Below are positions 27,616-34,896 of a stretch of DNA of 64,000 bases, piece after piece. The DNA is taken from the NCBI RefSeq assembly GCF_002165575.1, contig NZ_MXQF01000001.1, positions 124,001 through 188,000 of the forward strand. Reading direction: 5' to 3'. The notes under the pieces were generated by a model that did no database searches, was not told the origin of the DNA, and saw only the letters and a list, made by a program, of their open reading frames with translations. Positions within the stretch are counted from its first letter, which is position 1, and every line of letters starts with the position of its first letter. Source of the stretch: Pseudoalteromonas sp. A601 (lineage in GTDB: Bacteria > Pseudomonadota > Gammaproteobacteria > Enterobacterales > Alteromonadaceae). The position numbers and the translations under genes were made by a program.

Positions 27616-27725
27616 AGATAAAGGTTCTAGGTGCTAGGTGAAAGGTTCTAGGAAAAGCCAGAGCAGCTCGGCGTTAAACTTATCACCGTAGGTTGTGGTT
27701 GAGAGCAACGAAACTCAACATTTAG
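27616..27725 (-). repeat. Diverged inverted copy of the intergenic repeat family
   Basis: It contains three CTAGG blocks (GGTTCTAGGTGCTAGGTG and AAGGTTCTAGG) and then GTAGGTTGTGG...GCAACGAAACTCAACA. This matches, in opposite orientation and with divergence, the 3' half of the copies at 29521-29787 and 34558-34841 (CCAACCTACG, then CCTAG blocks). It begins right after the sapF stop. Confidence 0.6.
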
Positions 27726-27862
27726 TGTGAGATCTGAGCGATGCTCTAGAGCGAAAAACTGGCGGTCGGGTAAACTCGTTTTTGGACAAAACGTTTTAGG
27801 TCGTCGGCTATATTAGGTGAATTTCGTATAAAAATTTTATGGGCTAACTCCTGATTAATCGG

Positions 27863-27883
27863 TAAAACAGCTTGGCTGTTTTA
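27863..27883. terminator. Perfect 9-bp hairpin between sapF and fic
   Basis: TAAAACAGC and GCTGTTTTA pair perfectly around TTG. Its AT-rich base gives short T- and A-runs on both sides, so it may end sap transcripts or the convergent fic transcript. A second, imperfect hairpin built on GATTTGATT lies at about 27945-27972, nearer fic. Between the repeat and these hairpins (27726-27862) I see no gene. Confidence 0.55.
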
Positions 27884-28001
27884 TTGCGCCGTTTGCAATT
27901 AAAAATGACAAGCTAGTTTGAATAAGTCCTAACTTGAACTGCCAGATTTGATTTCTAGAGTTGAATCAAATCAGGCAATGAATAGCCGATTTAAAACATA
28001 T

Positions 28002-29324
28002 TTATCTGTTTCGTCCTAAAAGCTTTTCTAACTTTTGCTCCGCTACTTTATCATCTAATGATAGAGCCTTATATTCATCAATAAGCTTTGTTAAACCTGA
28101 ATTTTTTTCACCACGAAAATATTCAATATTACGTTCGATTTTCTTCAAGATCTTAATTAGGCTAACATCATTAACTAGAGAAACCTCTTCTTTGTCAGCA
28201 AATAGGTTTTTCTCTTGCGGGAAGTTCACAAAGTAACGTAAACCACGTTTACCTTCACCTGACGGGTAAAGTAAGCCATTATCAACTAATGACTTTAAAT
28301 CCCTCGTTGCGGTTGCTGGTGGCGCCCCGGTAATAGCTCGATATTTTTCATTAGTTAAACCATCACGCACAAAGCCGTCAGAGCCTACGGTGAAGATTTT
28401 TTTCATCACCTTCTCTTGGCGTTGGTTGAGTTTGACCTCTTCATATTCTGCCCAAAATTTTGATTTTTGCAAAACAAATTCAACAGACTCAAGCGACTTG
28501 TCTTGAGAAGTTCTAACTAGCTCAACAAACCACGCTATCCACTCATTAATTTGTAAACCATAATTAGTATCTCTAAGCTTTTGATAATAATCCATTCGAT
28601 TAGTATTAATCATGCTCGACATACTAAAAAGCGGAGGTCTCGAAAAGTCTTGAAATAACGCATGCTCGGCTATGGCTCTACCAACACGGCCATTACCATC
28701 TTGAAACGGATGAATAGCGACAAACCATAAATGAGCAACTGCTGCTTTTATAGGACTTGAACAATTGGCGCTGTTATACCACTGTATGAAAGCATCCATT
28801 TCATGTTCAACCTCAATGCGGTTATTACCTGGTGCTTTGTAGATGATTTCACTGTCGCCGTATAAGTCTTCTCTTATTATATCAATGGGCGAGTCTCGAT
28901 AATCGCCTTTAGTAATAGGCTTTACATAATAATCTTCACTACCGTGTAATAGCAGTGTGTGCCAATGACAAAGTAAGGTTTTAGACATAGCGCTTTTAAT
29001 GCTTTTACGCACATCAACAAGCATCGCCGCAATGCCTTTTTCTTTAGGGAAGTAACCACCACGCTCTGGCTCTTTTAACCCTAGGAAACGAGCAACCGAT
29101 GAGCGCACCTCTTCACGGTTAAGTTTTTCACCTTCAATGGCACTGGTGCTTAATGCTTCTTCCACCAGTAAGTGGACAAATGCATCGTTATGGTCATTCG
29201 ACGGTATTTGCGATAATGCCCCTTCAATGCTGTAGGCTTTATTTGAATACTCGCTGACACTTGCCTCAAAGCGTGTCACATCATATTCAAATTTAGGCCA
29301 ATTTTTTTGTTGCCAATGATACAT
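28002..29324 (-). CDS. Fic-family protein (probable AMP-transferase) with N-terminal inhibitory motif
   Basis: A 440-residue protein with Fic_N, Fic and winged-helix regions. The active site HPFQDGNGRVGRA matches HxFx(D/E)GNGRxxR, so AMPylation or deAMPylation activity is expected. The N-terminal STSAIEGEKLN contains (S/T)xxxE(G/N), the self-inhibitory helix of class II Fic proteins, which explains the lack of a separate antitoxin next to it. The C-terminal region (about 320-370, YRAITGAPPATATRDLKSLV) looks like a winged helix that may bind DNA. It stands alone between the sap operon and a repeat copy, convergent with sapF. Target unknown. Confidence 0.92.
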   Translation of the reverse strand: MYHWQQKNWPKFEYDVTRFEASVSEYSNKAYSIEGALSQIPSNDHNDAFVHLLVEEALSTSAIEGEKLNREEVRSSVARFLGLKEPERGGYFPKEKGIAAMLVDVRKSIKSAMSKTLLCHWHTLLLHGSEDYYVKPITKGDYRDSPIDIIREDLYGDSEIIYKAPGNNRIEVEHEMDAFIQWYNSANCSSPIKAAVAHLWFVAIHPFQDGNGRVGRAIAEHALFQDFSRPPLFSMSSMINTNRMDYYQKLRDTNYGLQINEWIAWFVELVRTSQDKSLESVEFVLQKSKFWAEYEEVKLNQRQEKVMKKIFTVGSDGFVRDGLTNEKYRAITGAPPATATRDLKSLVDNGLLYPSGEGKRGLRYFVNFPQEKNLFADKEEVSLVNDVSLIKILKKIERNIEYFRGEKNSGLTKLIDEYKALSLDDKVAEQKLEKLLGRNR

Positions 29325-29520
29325 GTGATTTAAACCTTTGATAATTATAAATCAGTATATATCAAATTTTGATTTAAAAATCCATATTTTATGAATCACA
29401 TGGAGAGCAGTTTTAATTTATAAAGTGAAGATACGTCAGGGATGTGGGATCACGTCTTGCTTTTGCCACCTCCTTTTCGAATGACCGCATCACGCTAACT
29501 TTACGGTTTAATTTCCACCT
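29325..29520. other. Intergenic region upstream of fic
   Basis: About 200 bp leading into the repeat copy at 29521. The first 70 bp are AT-rich and should hold the fic promoter on the minus strand. No gene or clear terminator seen. Confidence 0.4.
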
Positions 29521-29787
29521 CTAATATTGATATTTTTTCTGTTTTCTAATAAACGCAGCGCCTCTTAATCTCTTTGTGAATAAATCACTAAAAGGGCTTT
29601 GCCAAAATTCAGAATACACCTAAGAAATAAAACACTCGATAATGCAGTGCATTAGTGCAGACTGACAGGATATTTTTTCGTTGGGTTTCGTTTCACTCTA
29701 CCCAACCTACGCGTGTGACATAAAAGCAGCGCGAGGTAAACTCGAGCCTCCAAACCAACTCCCCTAGATACCTAGCACCATTAACCT
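29521..29787 (+). repeat. Intergenic repeat, direct copy 1 (left boundary of island)
   Basis: About 267 bp, closely matching 34558-34841 in the same orientation. Shared landmarks in order are CGCAGCGCCTCTTAATCTCT, AATACACCTAAGAAATAAAA, CACTCGATAATGCAGTGCAT, a hairpin-forming CGTTGGGTTTCG...CTACCCAACCTACG, AAAGCAGCGCGAG, and a CCCCTAG...CCTAGCACC tail. The CCCAACCTACG part resembles REP-like sequences of marine gammaproteobacteria. No coding frame is evident. A further 224 bp to 30011, without a recognised gene, leads to the kinase pseudogene. Confidence 0.85.
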
Positions 29788-30011
29788 TGAAGAGAACGTG
29801 GGGCCACCCATTAGAAGGCTCCAGTCAATCAGGCTGCTGTGTTTACAATTTAAAGTGAGTGACTTCTTTTTTTAGCGCTTACTTGGATGTAACAGTGCGA
29901 CTAAAGCAAATAACCACTGAGCATTGAAAAGCGACCATTCAGCAATATTCAGGGTGCTTTTCGATGCTAAATGCGTACCATGAACATATTCATTAACTAC
30001 TTGTACTGATC

Positions 30012-30952
30012 ATGGCCAATCTCACATTGCAGCGAAATGAACAATTCGCAATTTTAGCTATCGTTGCCGCCATAAGCTTTGCTATCAGCCTTACTGACTG
30101 GGTGCAGCGGGGCATGCTGTTGTCGGCGAATATCGCGCTCTCTTCCATTTTGGCTGTTGTGCTGCTCTACTGGCTACCTATGATGATAAGTTACCTACTT
30201 ATCATCCGTTTCAAAATAGGCAATTGGCCGCTGCAATATATTGGTTTTTACGGGTTGATGGTAATGGGCTGCTTATGTTGGGGTGCACTTAGAAGTGAAA
30301 TGTTAAATACCCATGCATTTTCACTGTTTGAGGCGCTAACCATCGCACTGCCTTGGTCTAGCGGTATTTTTGTGGTGATTAAGTTCTACCTTTCCCAAAA
30401 GTTACTAAAACAAGAAAAACAGCTTCGCCAGCTTGCTGAAATTAAGTTATTACACAGTCAGTTAAACCCGCACTTTATGTTCAATAGCCTCAACACAATC
30501 GCAGCCTTTGTACCAAAACACTCAGAAGCAGCACAGTCTTTGGTTCATAATCTCGCTGCGGTATTAAGGTATTCATTAACGCATTCAGTGACAAGCGGAA
30601 AAATACCGAGCAAAGTATCCGTTGCTGATGAGCTTATCGCACTAAATCAATGGTGTGAGATAGAGCAAAGCCGATTTTGGAAAATGCAGTAAAACATGGC
30701 AACAGCAGGCCACTTCACATTGATGTATTAATCAAAAAGTTAGCGAACCAGTTAGAGTTTAAAATTAGTGACAACGGGATGGGCTTTAAGGAGCTGGACA
30801 TAGTGGGTTCGTCAAACGTGGGACTCGGTCTTTCGATCACGCGCTCACGGTTAAAGTTGGAAGAAAATGCCGAGTTTAGGCTTTGTAACGACATGCACAC
30901 TGGCGGTGCAGTTGTCAGCTTTTCACTGACACGAGGAACAAAGGAATGTTGA
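30012..30952 (+). pseudogene. Broken LytS-type sensor histidine kinase (internal out-of-frame deletion)
   Basis: The first frame (30012-30692) has four hydrophobic helices followed by the His_kinase block QLNPHFMFNSLNTIAAFVP, reaching EIEQSRF. At that point the family normally has about 35-40 more residues before the ATPase N-box. Here the next bases, in another frame, read LENAVKHGN and continue through SDNGMGF and VGLGLSITRSRLK to 30952. The two halves are therefore joined directly after SRF (about 30675) with a frame change and loss of roughly 105-115 bp. The kinase is very probably non-functional unless a frameshift occurs, and even then the segment is missing. The response regulator overlaps the end by seven bases. 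Confidence 0.88.
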
Positions 30953-31656
30953 ACATTGCGATTGTGGAAGATGAGCAACCTGCCATTGATAAGTTAACTG
31001 AACAACTTGGCCAGATCACCAAACACAATCTAATACTAACTTGTAATACGGCATTAGCATTTCTTGATTCACATAAAGAACTTGCGATAGATATTGTGTT
31101 TGTCGATATTAACTTGCCCGAATGCAGTGGTGTCACTTTGGTCGAAGAACTACAAGGGGTGGGCTTTTCAGGTGAGGTAATTTTTACCACGGCTTACAGT
31201 GAGTTTGCGGTTGAGGCCTTTACGCTCGGCGCGGTTGATTATCTGCTCAAACCCTATAGTACTGAACGCCTAGCGTTAGCTCTATCGAGAATCAATCGTG
31301 CTATAACGACAGGGTCGGTCGCTACTTTAACGAGTAAGGTGGCGGGGAAAACATCACTCGTTGATGTCAGTAGTATCGAACTTATAAAGTTGGAATACGG
31401 TCAAGCCATCGCGTTTAGCAATGGGCAGCAGTATCCCATTAATGGCTCTCTTGAGGAGATCCAGCTCCAATTGCCAACACATTTCTTAAGAGTTCACCGT
31501 AATGCCATTGTAAACCAAAGTGCGATAACTGCGTTTGAACGTTGGGTTACTGGGGGATACCTTGTCAAATTGCGTGATAGCAATTTGCAAGTTGTGACCA
31601 GCCGGGGCGGTGCAAAACTACTCAAACAACAACTGAGCAATACAGGGCTCAGCTAA
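30946..31656 (+). CDS. LytTR-family response regulator
   Basis: A 236-residue regulator. The receiver has IAIVEDEQPA and VFVDINLPECSG with Asp54 as phospho-acceptor and YLLKPYS with the Lys. The LytTR DNA-binding domain occupies about 130-232 (LPTHFLRVHRNAIVNQSAI, GGYLVKLRDSNLQVVTSR). It appears intact although its cognate kinase just upstream is disrupted, so it may be unphosphorylated, cross-regulated, or on its way to decay. A hydrolase lipoprotein gene follows after 18 bp and is the likely target or operon partner. Confidence 0.92.
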   Translation: MLNIAIVEDEQPAIDKLTEQLGQITKHNLILTCNTALAFLDSHKELAIDIVFVDINLPECSGVTLVEELQGVGFSGEVIFTTAYSEFAVEAFTLGAVDYLLKPYSTERLALALSRINRAITTGSVATLTSKVAGKTSLVDVSSIELIKLEYGQAIAFSNGQQYPINGSLEEIQLQLPTHFLRVHRNAIVNQSAITAFERWVTGGYLVKLRDSNLQVVTSRGGAKLLKQQLSNTGLS

Positions 31657-31674
31657 CTCAAAAAAGGTAAGAAA

Positions 31675-32532
31675 ATGATGAAAACTATGATGCCACTTTC
31701 TTTGGTAGGGCTTCTTGCGGCCTGTTCAAACGCGACTATTCCTGATGTTAAGCGCCAGTTTATCGACGACGGTCAGACTCACCCACTGGTTGTGGTGTTA
31801 GGTGGCAGCGAAGGGGGCAATACACTCGCTAATCCTCAGTGGCAACCATTTTTAGATGGCTTTAATGATATTGGTGTCTCAATCGCGGCACTTGGTTATT
31901 ATGGTACTAATAATACACCGAACAGTGCAGCTGAACTATCTTTGGATGACATAGCCAAACGGATAAAAACATTGAGTGAAGACCCAAAGATAAACCAAAA
32001 CTGCGTGGCGGTATATGGCTTTTCTAAAGGAGCGGAGCTTGCATCGTTACTCGGTGCGCACTTTGATGAGATAAACCATGTTGTGTCTATCATGCCTAGT
32101 CACGTAAGCTGGAATGCTGTTAAGACCTTGTCTTCTCGCTCGAGTTGGACGCTCAGTGGCAATGCCCTGGACTACATTGATGCACCACTATTGTCATGGA
32201 AAATGCAAAAAGGGAATGTAACGGGTGAGTTTACACCTGCCTTTGAGTCTGCATTGGCTGAGGCAACTCCTGAAGCAATTGCAGCCGCCCGTATCCCGGT
32301 TGAAAAAACCAATGGGCCAGTGCTACTGGTCTCTGCCAAACACGATGAAATTTGGCCATCGTACAGAATGGCCGGATATATAGAAGCTGGTTTACACGAA
32401 GCTCGTTTCTCTCATCCATTTAAACATATCGCACTTAATTCGGGTCACTACAGTTTTAACAAAAAAGTGAAAACTGAGGTAAATCAATTTTTAAGCGAAA
32501 CCTTGGTAGCACGATGCGCGAATAAGCAGTAA
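31675..32532 (+). CDS. Lipoprotein alpha/beta hydrolase, BAAT/acyl-CoA thioester hydrolase C-terminal type
   Basis: A 285-residue protein. The signal sequence ends LVGLLAAC, a lipobox with Cys17. The nucleophile elbow YGFSKGAEL (GxSxG, Ser117) and following INHVVSIMPSHVSWN closely resemble the BAAT_C domain (GISKGAEL...SPS.V.W) of acyl-CoA thioesterases and bile-acid acyltransferases. SAKHDEIWPS gives the Asp and LNSGHYSFN the His of the triad. A start at 31678 is equally possible (two Met in a row). Substrate unknown: a surface or periplasmic esterase or thioesterase. It is the third gene of the disrupted LytS/LytTR unit. Confidence 0.82.
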   Translation: MMKTMMPLSLVGLLAACSNATIPDVKRQFIDDGQTHPLVVVLGGSEGGNTLANPQWQPFLDGFNDIGVSIAALGYYGTNNTPNSAAELSLDDIAKRIKTLSEDPKINQNCVAVYGFSKGAELASLLGAHFDEINHVVSIMPSHVSWNAVKTLSSRSSWTLSGNALDYIDAPLLSWKMQKGNVTGEFTPAFESALAEATPEAIAAARIPVEKTNGPVLLVSAKHDEIWPSYRMAGYIEAGLHEARFSHPFKHIALNSGHYSFNKKVKTEVNQFLSETLVARCANKQ

Positions 32533-32559
32533 TGAGTTAACCCAGTTTTATTTTTTTTG

Positions 32560-32702
32560 TCGTTGCAAAGTTTATTGAACTGCAGGTAGCCTTGTGCCTG
32601 CAGCTTTTTGTATTTTACCGGTGTGACCTGAAAGGTAGTATTAAACTCTCTAATATGATGGGATTGATCAGCGTAGCCACAATCTAGTAATAATGACGGA
32701 GG
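32560..32702 (-). pseudogene. AraC-family regulator remnant (C-terminal helix-turn-helix fragment)
   Basis: Read on the minus strand, the frame gives SLLLDCGYADQSHHIREF followed by a TPVKY motif. This is the second helix-turn-helix of AraC/XylS regulators (consensus ALDCGYADQSHFIREF). The frame is stopped at 32703-32705, just upstream, and the rest of the gene is not found. It is therefore a decayed or truncated gene of about 48 codons, showing past rearrangement in this region. Confidence 0.8.
32580..32610 (+). terminator. Hairpin after the hydrolase operon
   Basis: CTGCAGG (32580-32586) and CCTGCAG (32597-32603) pair around a 10-base loop and are followed by CTTTTTG, making a plausible plus-strand terminator 48 bp after the hydrolase stop. 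The sequence also lies inside the AraC remnant on the other strand. Confidence 0.6.
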
Positions 32703-33131
32703 TTAGGTCGTTCTTTTTTCTCTTTTTGTGCTTATTAACTTGTGTTCCGTCGAGTGGTTAGAAACTGGACTGCTCCCGACAAATTAGACATTGAGTGGCT
32801 AGTTGATTTAACTCGCACTACCTAAGTTCATGATAAATAGTACTTTATAGTTTTGTATAAAAACACCCTCCCCTTTTAATAATACTTATAATTAGCAAGA
32901 ACTTTCCCTTCTACTATTAATAGAAAATGTTCTCTAATAAAGCTGTTACGCTCACTTAGCAATTGTGAGCAAATATGCCTTCATTAAAACATAAAATAAA
33001 CCATTGAATAATATTGATTTTCTTTATTAAATTGCAAACACCAGTGATATATGCAATATTACTGACTACAAACGTAATCGATGCGTATTTTTTATTTACA
33101 GCTTTGCTGGATGATTAAGGGAACATAGTTT
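32703..33131. other. Non-coding region upstream of serine hydrolase
   Basis: About 430 bp, increasingly AT-rich towards 33131. It should hold the promoter of the serine hydrolase gene, but I cannot fix a -35/-10 pair. AAGGGAAC about 8-15 bases before the ATG is a plausible ribosome site. No open frame or further AraC homology was recognised upstream of 32703. Confidence 0.4.
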
Positions 33132-34502
33132 ATGGGAAAAAATATATTTTTTTGTCTTTGTATAGGATTGTATGGAATAAAAGCTATTGCACAACAACAC
33201 AACTTTACTGAATTAATGCAATGCCATAACTCTTCAGAAGATCCTGGCATGGTTGTTAGGTTAGAACAATCAGGTAAGCATGTTTATAGTGGTGCGGTTG
33301 GTTTGGCAAATATTAATACACAGAGGCCTCTCAATGTAGATGATATATTTCAAATAGGTTCTGTCACGAAAACATTTACTGCTGCAGCAATCTTGAAACT
33401 ATCGGAAGAAAAAAAACTATCGTTACAAGATACATTAGCGAAATTTATTCCTGATATTAACCCTGAATTTAAGTATTTAACGATTGATAGAATTTTAAGC
33501 CATACTTCTGGTCTACCAGATTACTTAGGGGACCCTTCAGTAAGTAAAATTTATGATAAATATGCTTCTATCGATCAAGTTATACAAAGTATAAGTAAAC
33601 AACCTCTTAACTCAGAACCCGGTAAAAAATATAGTTATTCAAATTTGGGTTATGTCTTTCTGGGAAAAGTCATTGAAGTTTCTTCGGGTACTCCGTATGA
33701 CCAGTTCATGTTAAACACATTTTTTAAACCTCTGAAAATGGATAATACTTTTGTTATTACTAAAGGAACATCTGCTGGGAAAGTAAACGGCTACACTACT
33801 AGTCGTAAAGAGCCTAAAAAATATATTAACCCGGAAGATTCAACTGAAAGACGATGGAATGTTGATCGTAGTTGGATCTATTCTGCGGGCGCTATTGCTT
33901 CTACGCTTGCTGATATGCACCTTTGGCAAAATGCATTAAAGTCAGGGAATGTAATTTCAAAAGAAAACTATAAACTAATGACTTCCAAGGCATTATTAAA
34001 TAATAATGCGCATGTGGATTATGGATATGGCTTAGATATATACAAAATAAGTGGATTAGATAGCTTTAGCCACCAAGGTCAGGTTCCCGGATTTTTTGCT
34101 TGGCATGTCTATTTTCCAAATGAAGATTTAACCGCTACAGCGTTAACCAACATAGACACAAAACACCCAGGCCCCGCTTTATTAGACATGATAGCACTAC
34201 AACTAAATATATCCCCTAAGCCAGTAAATAGTCAAAAAGCAAAGGTTATAGCAGCATCTTTAGTTGGCAGTTATCGTTCTTCTGATTCGAAAATTTTAAC
34301 CATTTCGTTCAAAGAAGGTACTCTTTACTCTCAATATGAAGGTGAGAATAAACTAAAAATCATACCCCGGGAAAACAACTCGTATTCTTATGAATGTACT
34401 GAAAATTACTTTCAGCTTAGAGAAAACAATGGGAAGCATGAAATCGTCCCAGTGTATTTATATCAAGGTGAGCAAGATGCACTTGTTAAATTAGAGTTAT
34501 GA
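33132..34502 (+). CDS. Secreted serine hydrolase, beta-lactamase (class C/ PBP4*-like) family
   Basis: A 456-residue protein with a short signal peptide (FFCLCIGLYGIKAIA, cleavage near AQQ). GSVTKTFTAAAIL gives the SxxK nucleophile motif (Ser77, Lys80), YSYSNLGYVFLG the YxN motif (Tyr169, Asn171), and SHQGQVPGF takes the place of the KTG-like HxG motif. This is the Beta-lactamase Pfam fold shared by AmpC, DD-peptidases and esterases. True beta-lactamase activity is not implied. The C-terminal 90 residues form an extra domain seen in peptidase-like members. Base composition is clearly more AT-rich than the neighbouring core genes, suggesting transfer. A direct repeat copy begins 56 bp after its stop. 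Confidence 0.9.
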   Translation: MGKNIFFCLCIGLYGIKAIAQQHNFTELMQCHNSSEDPGMVVRLEQSGKHVYSGAVGLANINTQRPLNVDDIFQIGSVTKTFTAAAILKLSEEKKLSLQDTLAKFIPDINPEFKYLTIDRILSHTSGLPDYLGDPSVSKIYDKYASIDQVIQSISKQPLNSEPGKKYSYSNLGYVFLGKVIEVSSGTPYDQFMLNTFFKPLKMDNTFVITKGTSAGKVNGYTTSRKEPKKYINPEDSTERRWNVDRSWIYSAGAIASTLADMHLWQNALKSGNVISKENYKLMTSKALLNNNAHVDYGYGLDIYKISGLDSFSHQGQVPGFFAWHVYFPNEDLTATALTNIDTKHPGPALLDMIALQLNISPKPVNSQKAKVIAASLVGSYRSSDSKILTISFKEGTLYSQYEGENKLKIIPRENNSYSYECTENYFQLRENNGKHEIVPVYLYQGEQDALVKLEL

Positions 34503-34557
34503 AAATTGACTAAGGTTCTCAACGGCACCTCACAACACTATGGGCTCTATTTTGCAT

Positions 34558-34841
34558 CTCTATATTGATGTTTTTAATATTTTCTCATAAGCGCAGCGCC
34601 TCTTAATCTCTTTGTGAATAAATCACTTAATGGGCTTTGCCAACATTCAGAATACACCTAAGAAATAAAACACTCGATAATGCAGTGCATTGGTGCAGAC
34701 TGACAGGGTGTTTTTTCGTTGGGTTGGGTTTCGTTTCACTCTACCCAACCTACGCGTGTTACATAAAAGCAGCGCGAGATAAACTCAAGCCTACAAGCTA
34801 CACTCCCCTAGAACCTAGTTACCTAGCACCTTTACCCTTTA
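34558..34841 (+). repeat. Intergenic repeat, direct copy 2 (right boundary of island)
   Basis: About 284 bp, colinear with 29521-29787 and same orientation, with few differences over the shared core (CGCAGCGCCTCTTAATCTCT through the CCCAACCTACG hairpin to the CCTAG tail). The tail here has an extra CCTAGTT block (CCCCTAGAACCTAGTTACCT). The two copies bracket about 4.8 kb containing the two-component operon and the serine hydrolase. Confidence 0.85.
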
Positions 34842-34853
34842 TCTCCCGCTCAC

Positions 34854-34880
34854 AAAAAAAGCGCCATTAGGCGCTTTTTA
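34854..34880 (-). terminator. ppiD terminator
   Basis: GCGCC and GGCGC pair around ATTA, flanked by seven A and five T. On the minus strand the stem is followed by seven T, ending 17 bp after the ppiD stop. Confidence 0.9.
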
Positions 34881-34896
34881 GTTTGCTTAATTAAGC

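Noticed and set aside
27616..34896. Prophage or integrative element
   Set aside because: No integrase, phage or conjugation genes and no tRNA attachment site; only repeats and a few cargo-type genes.
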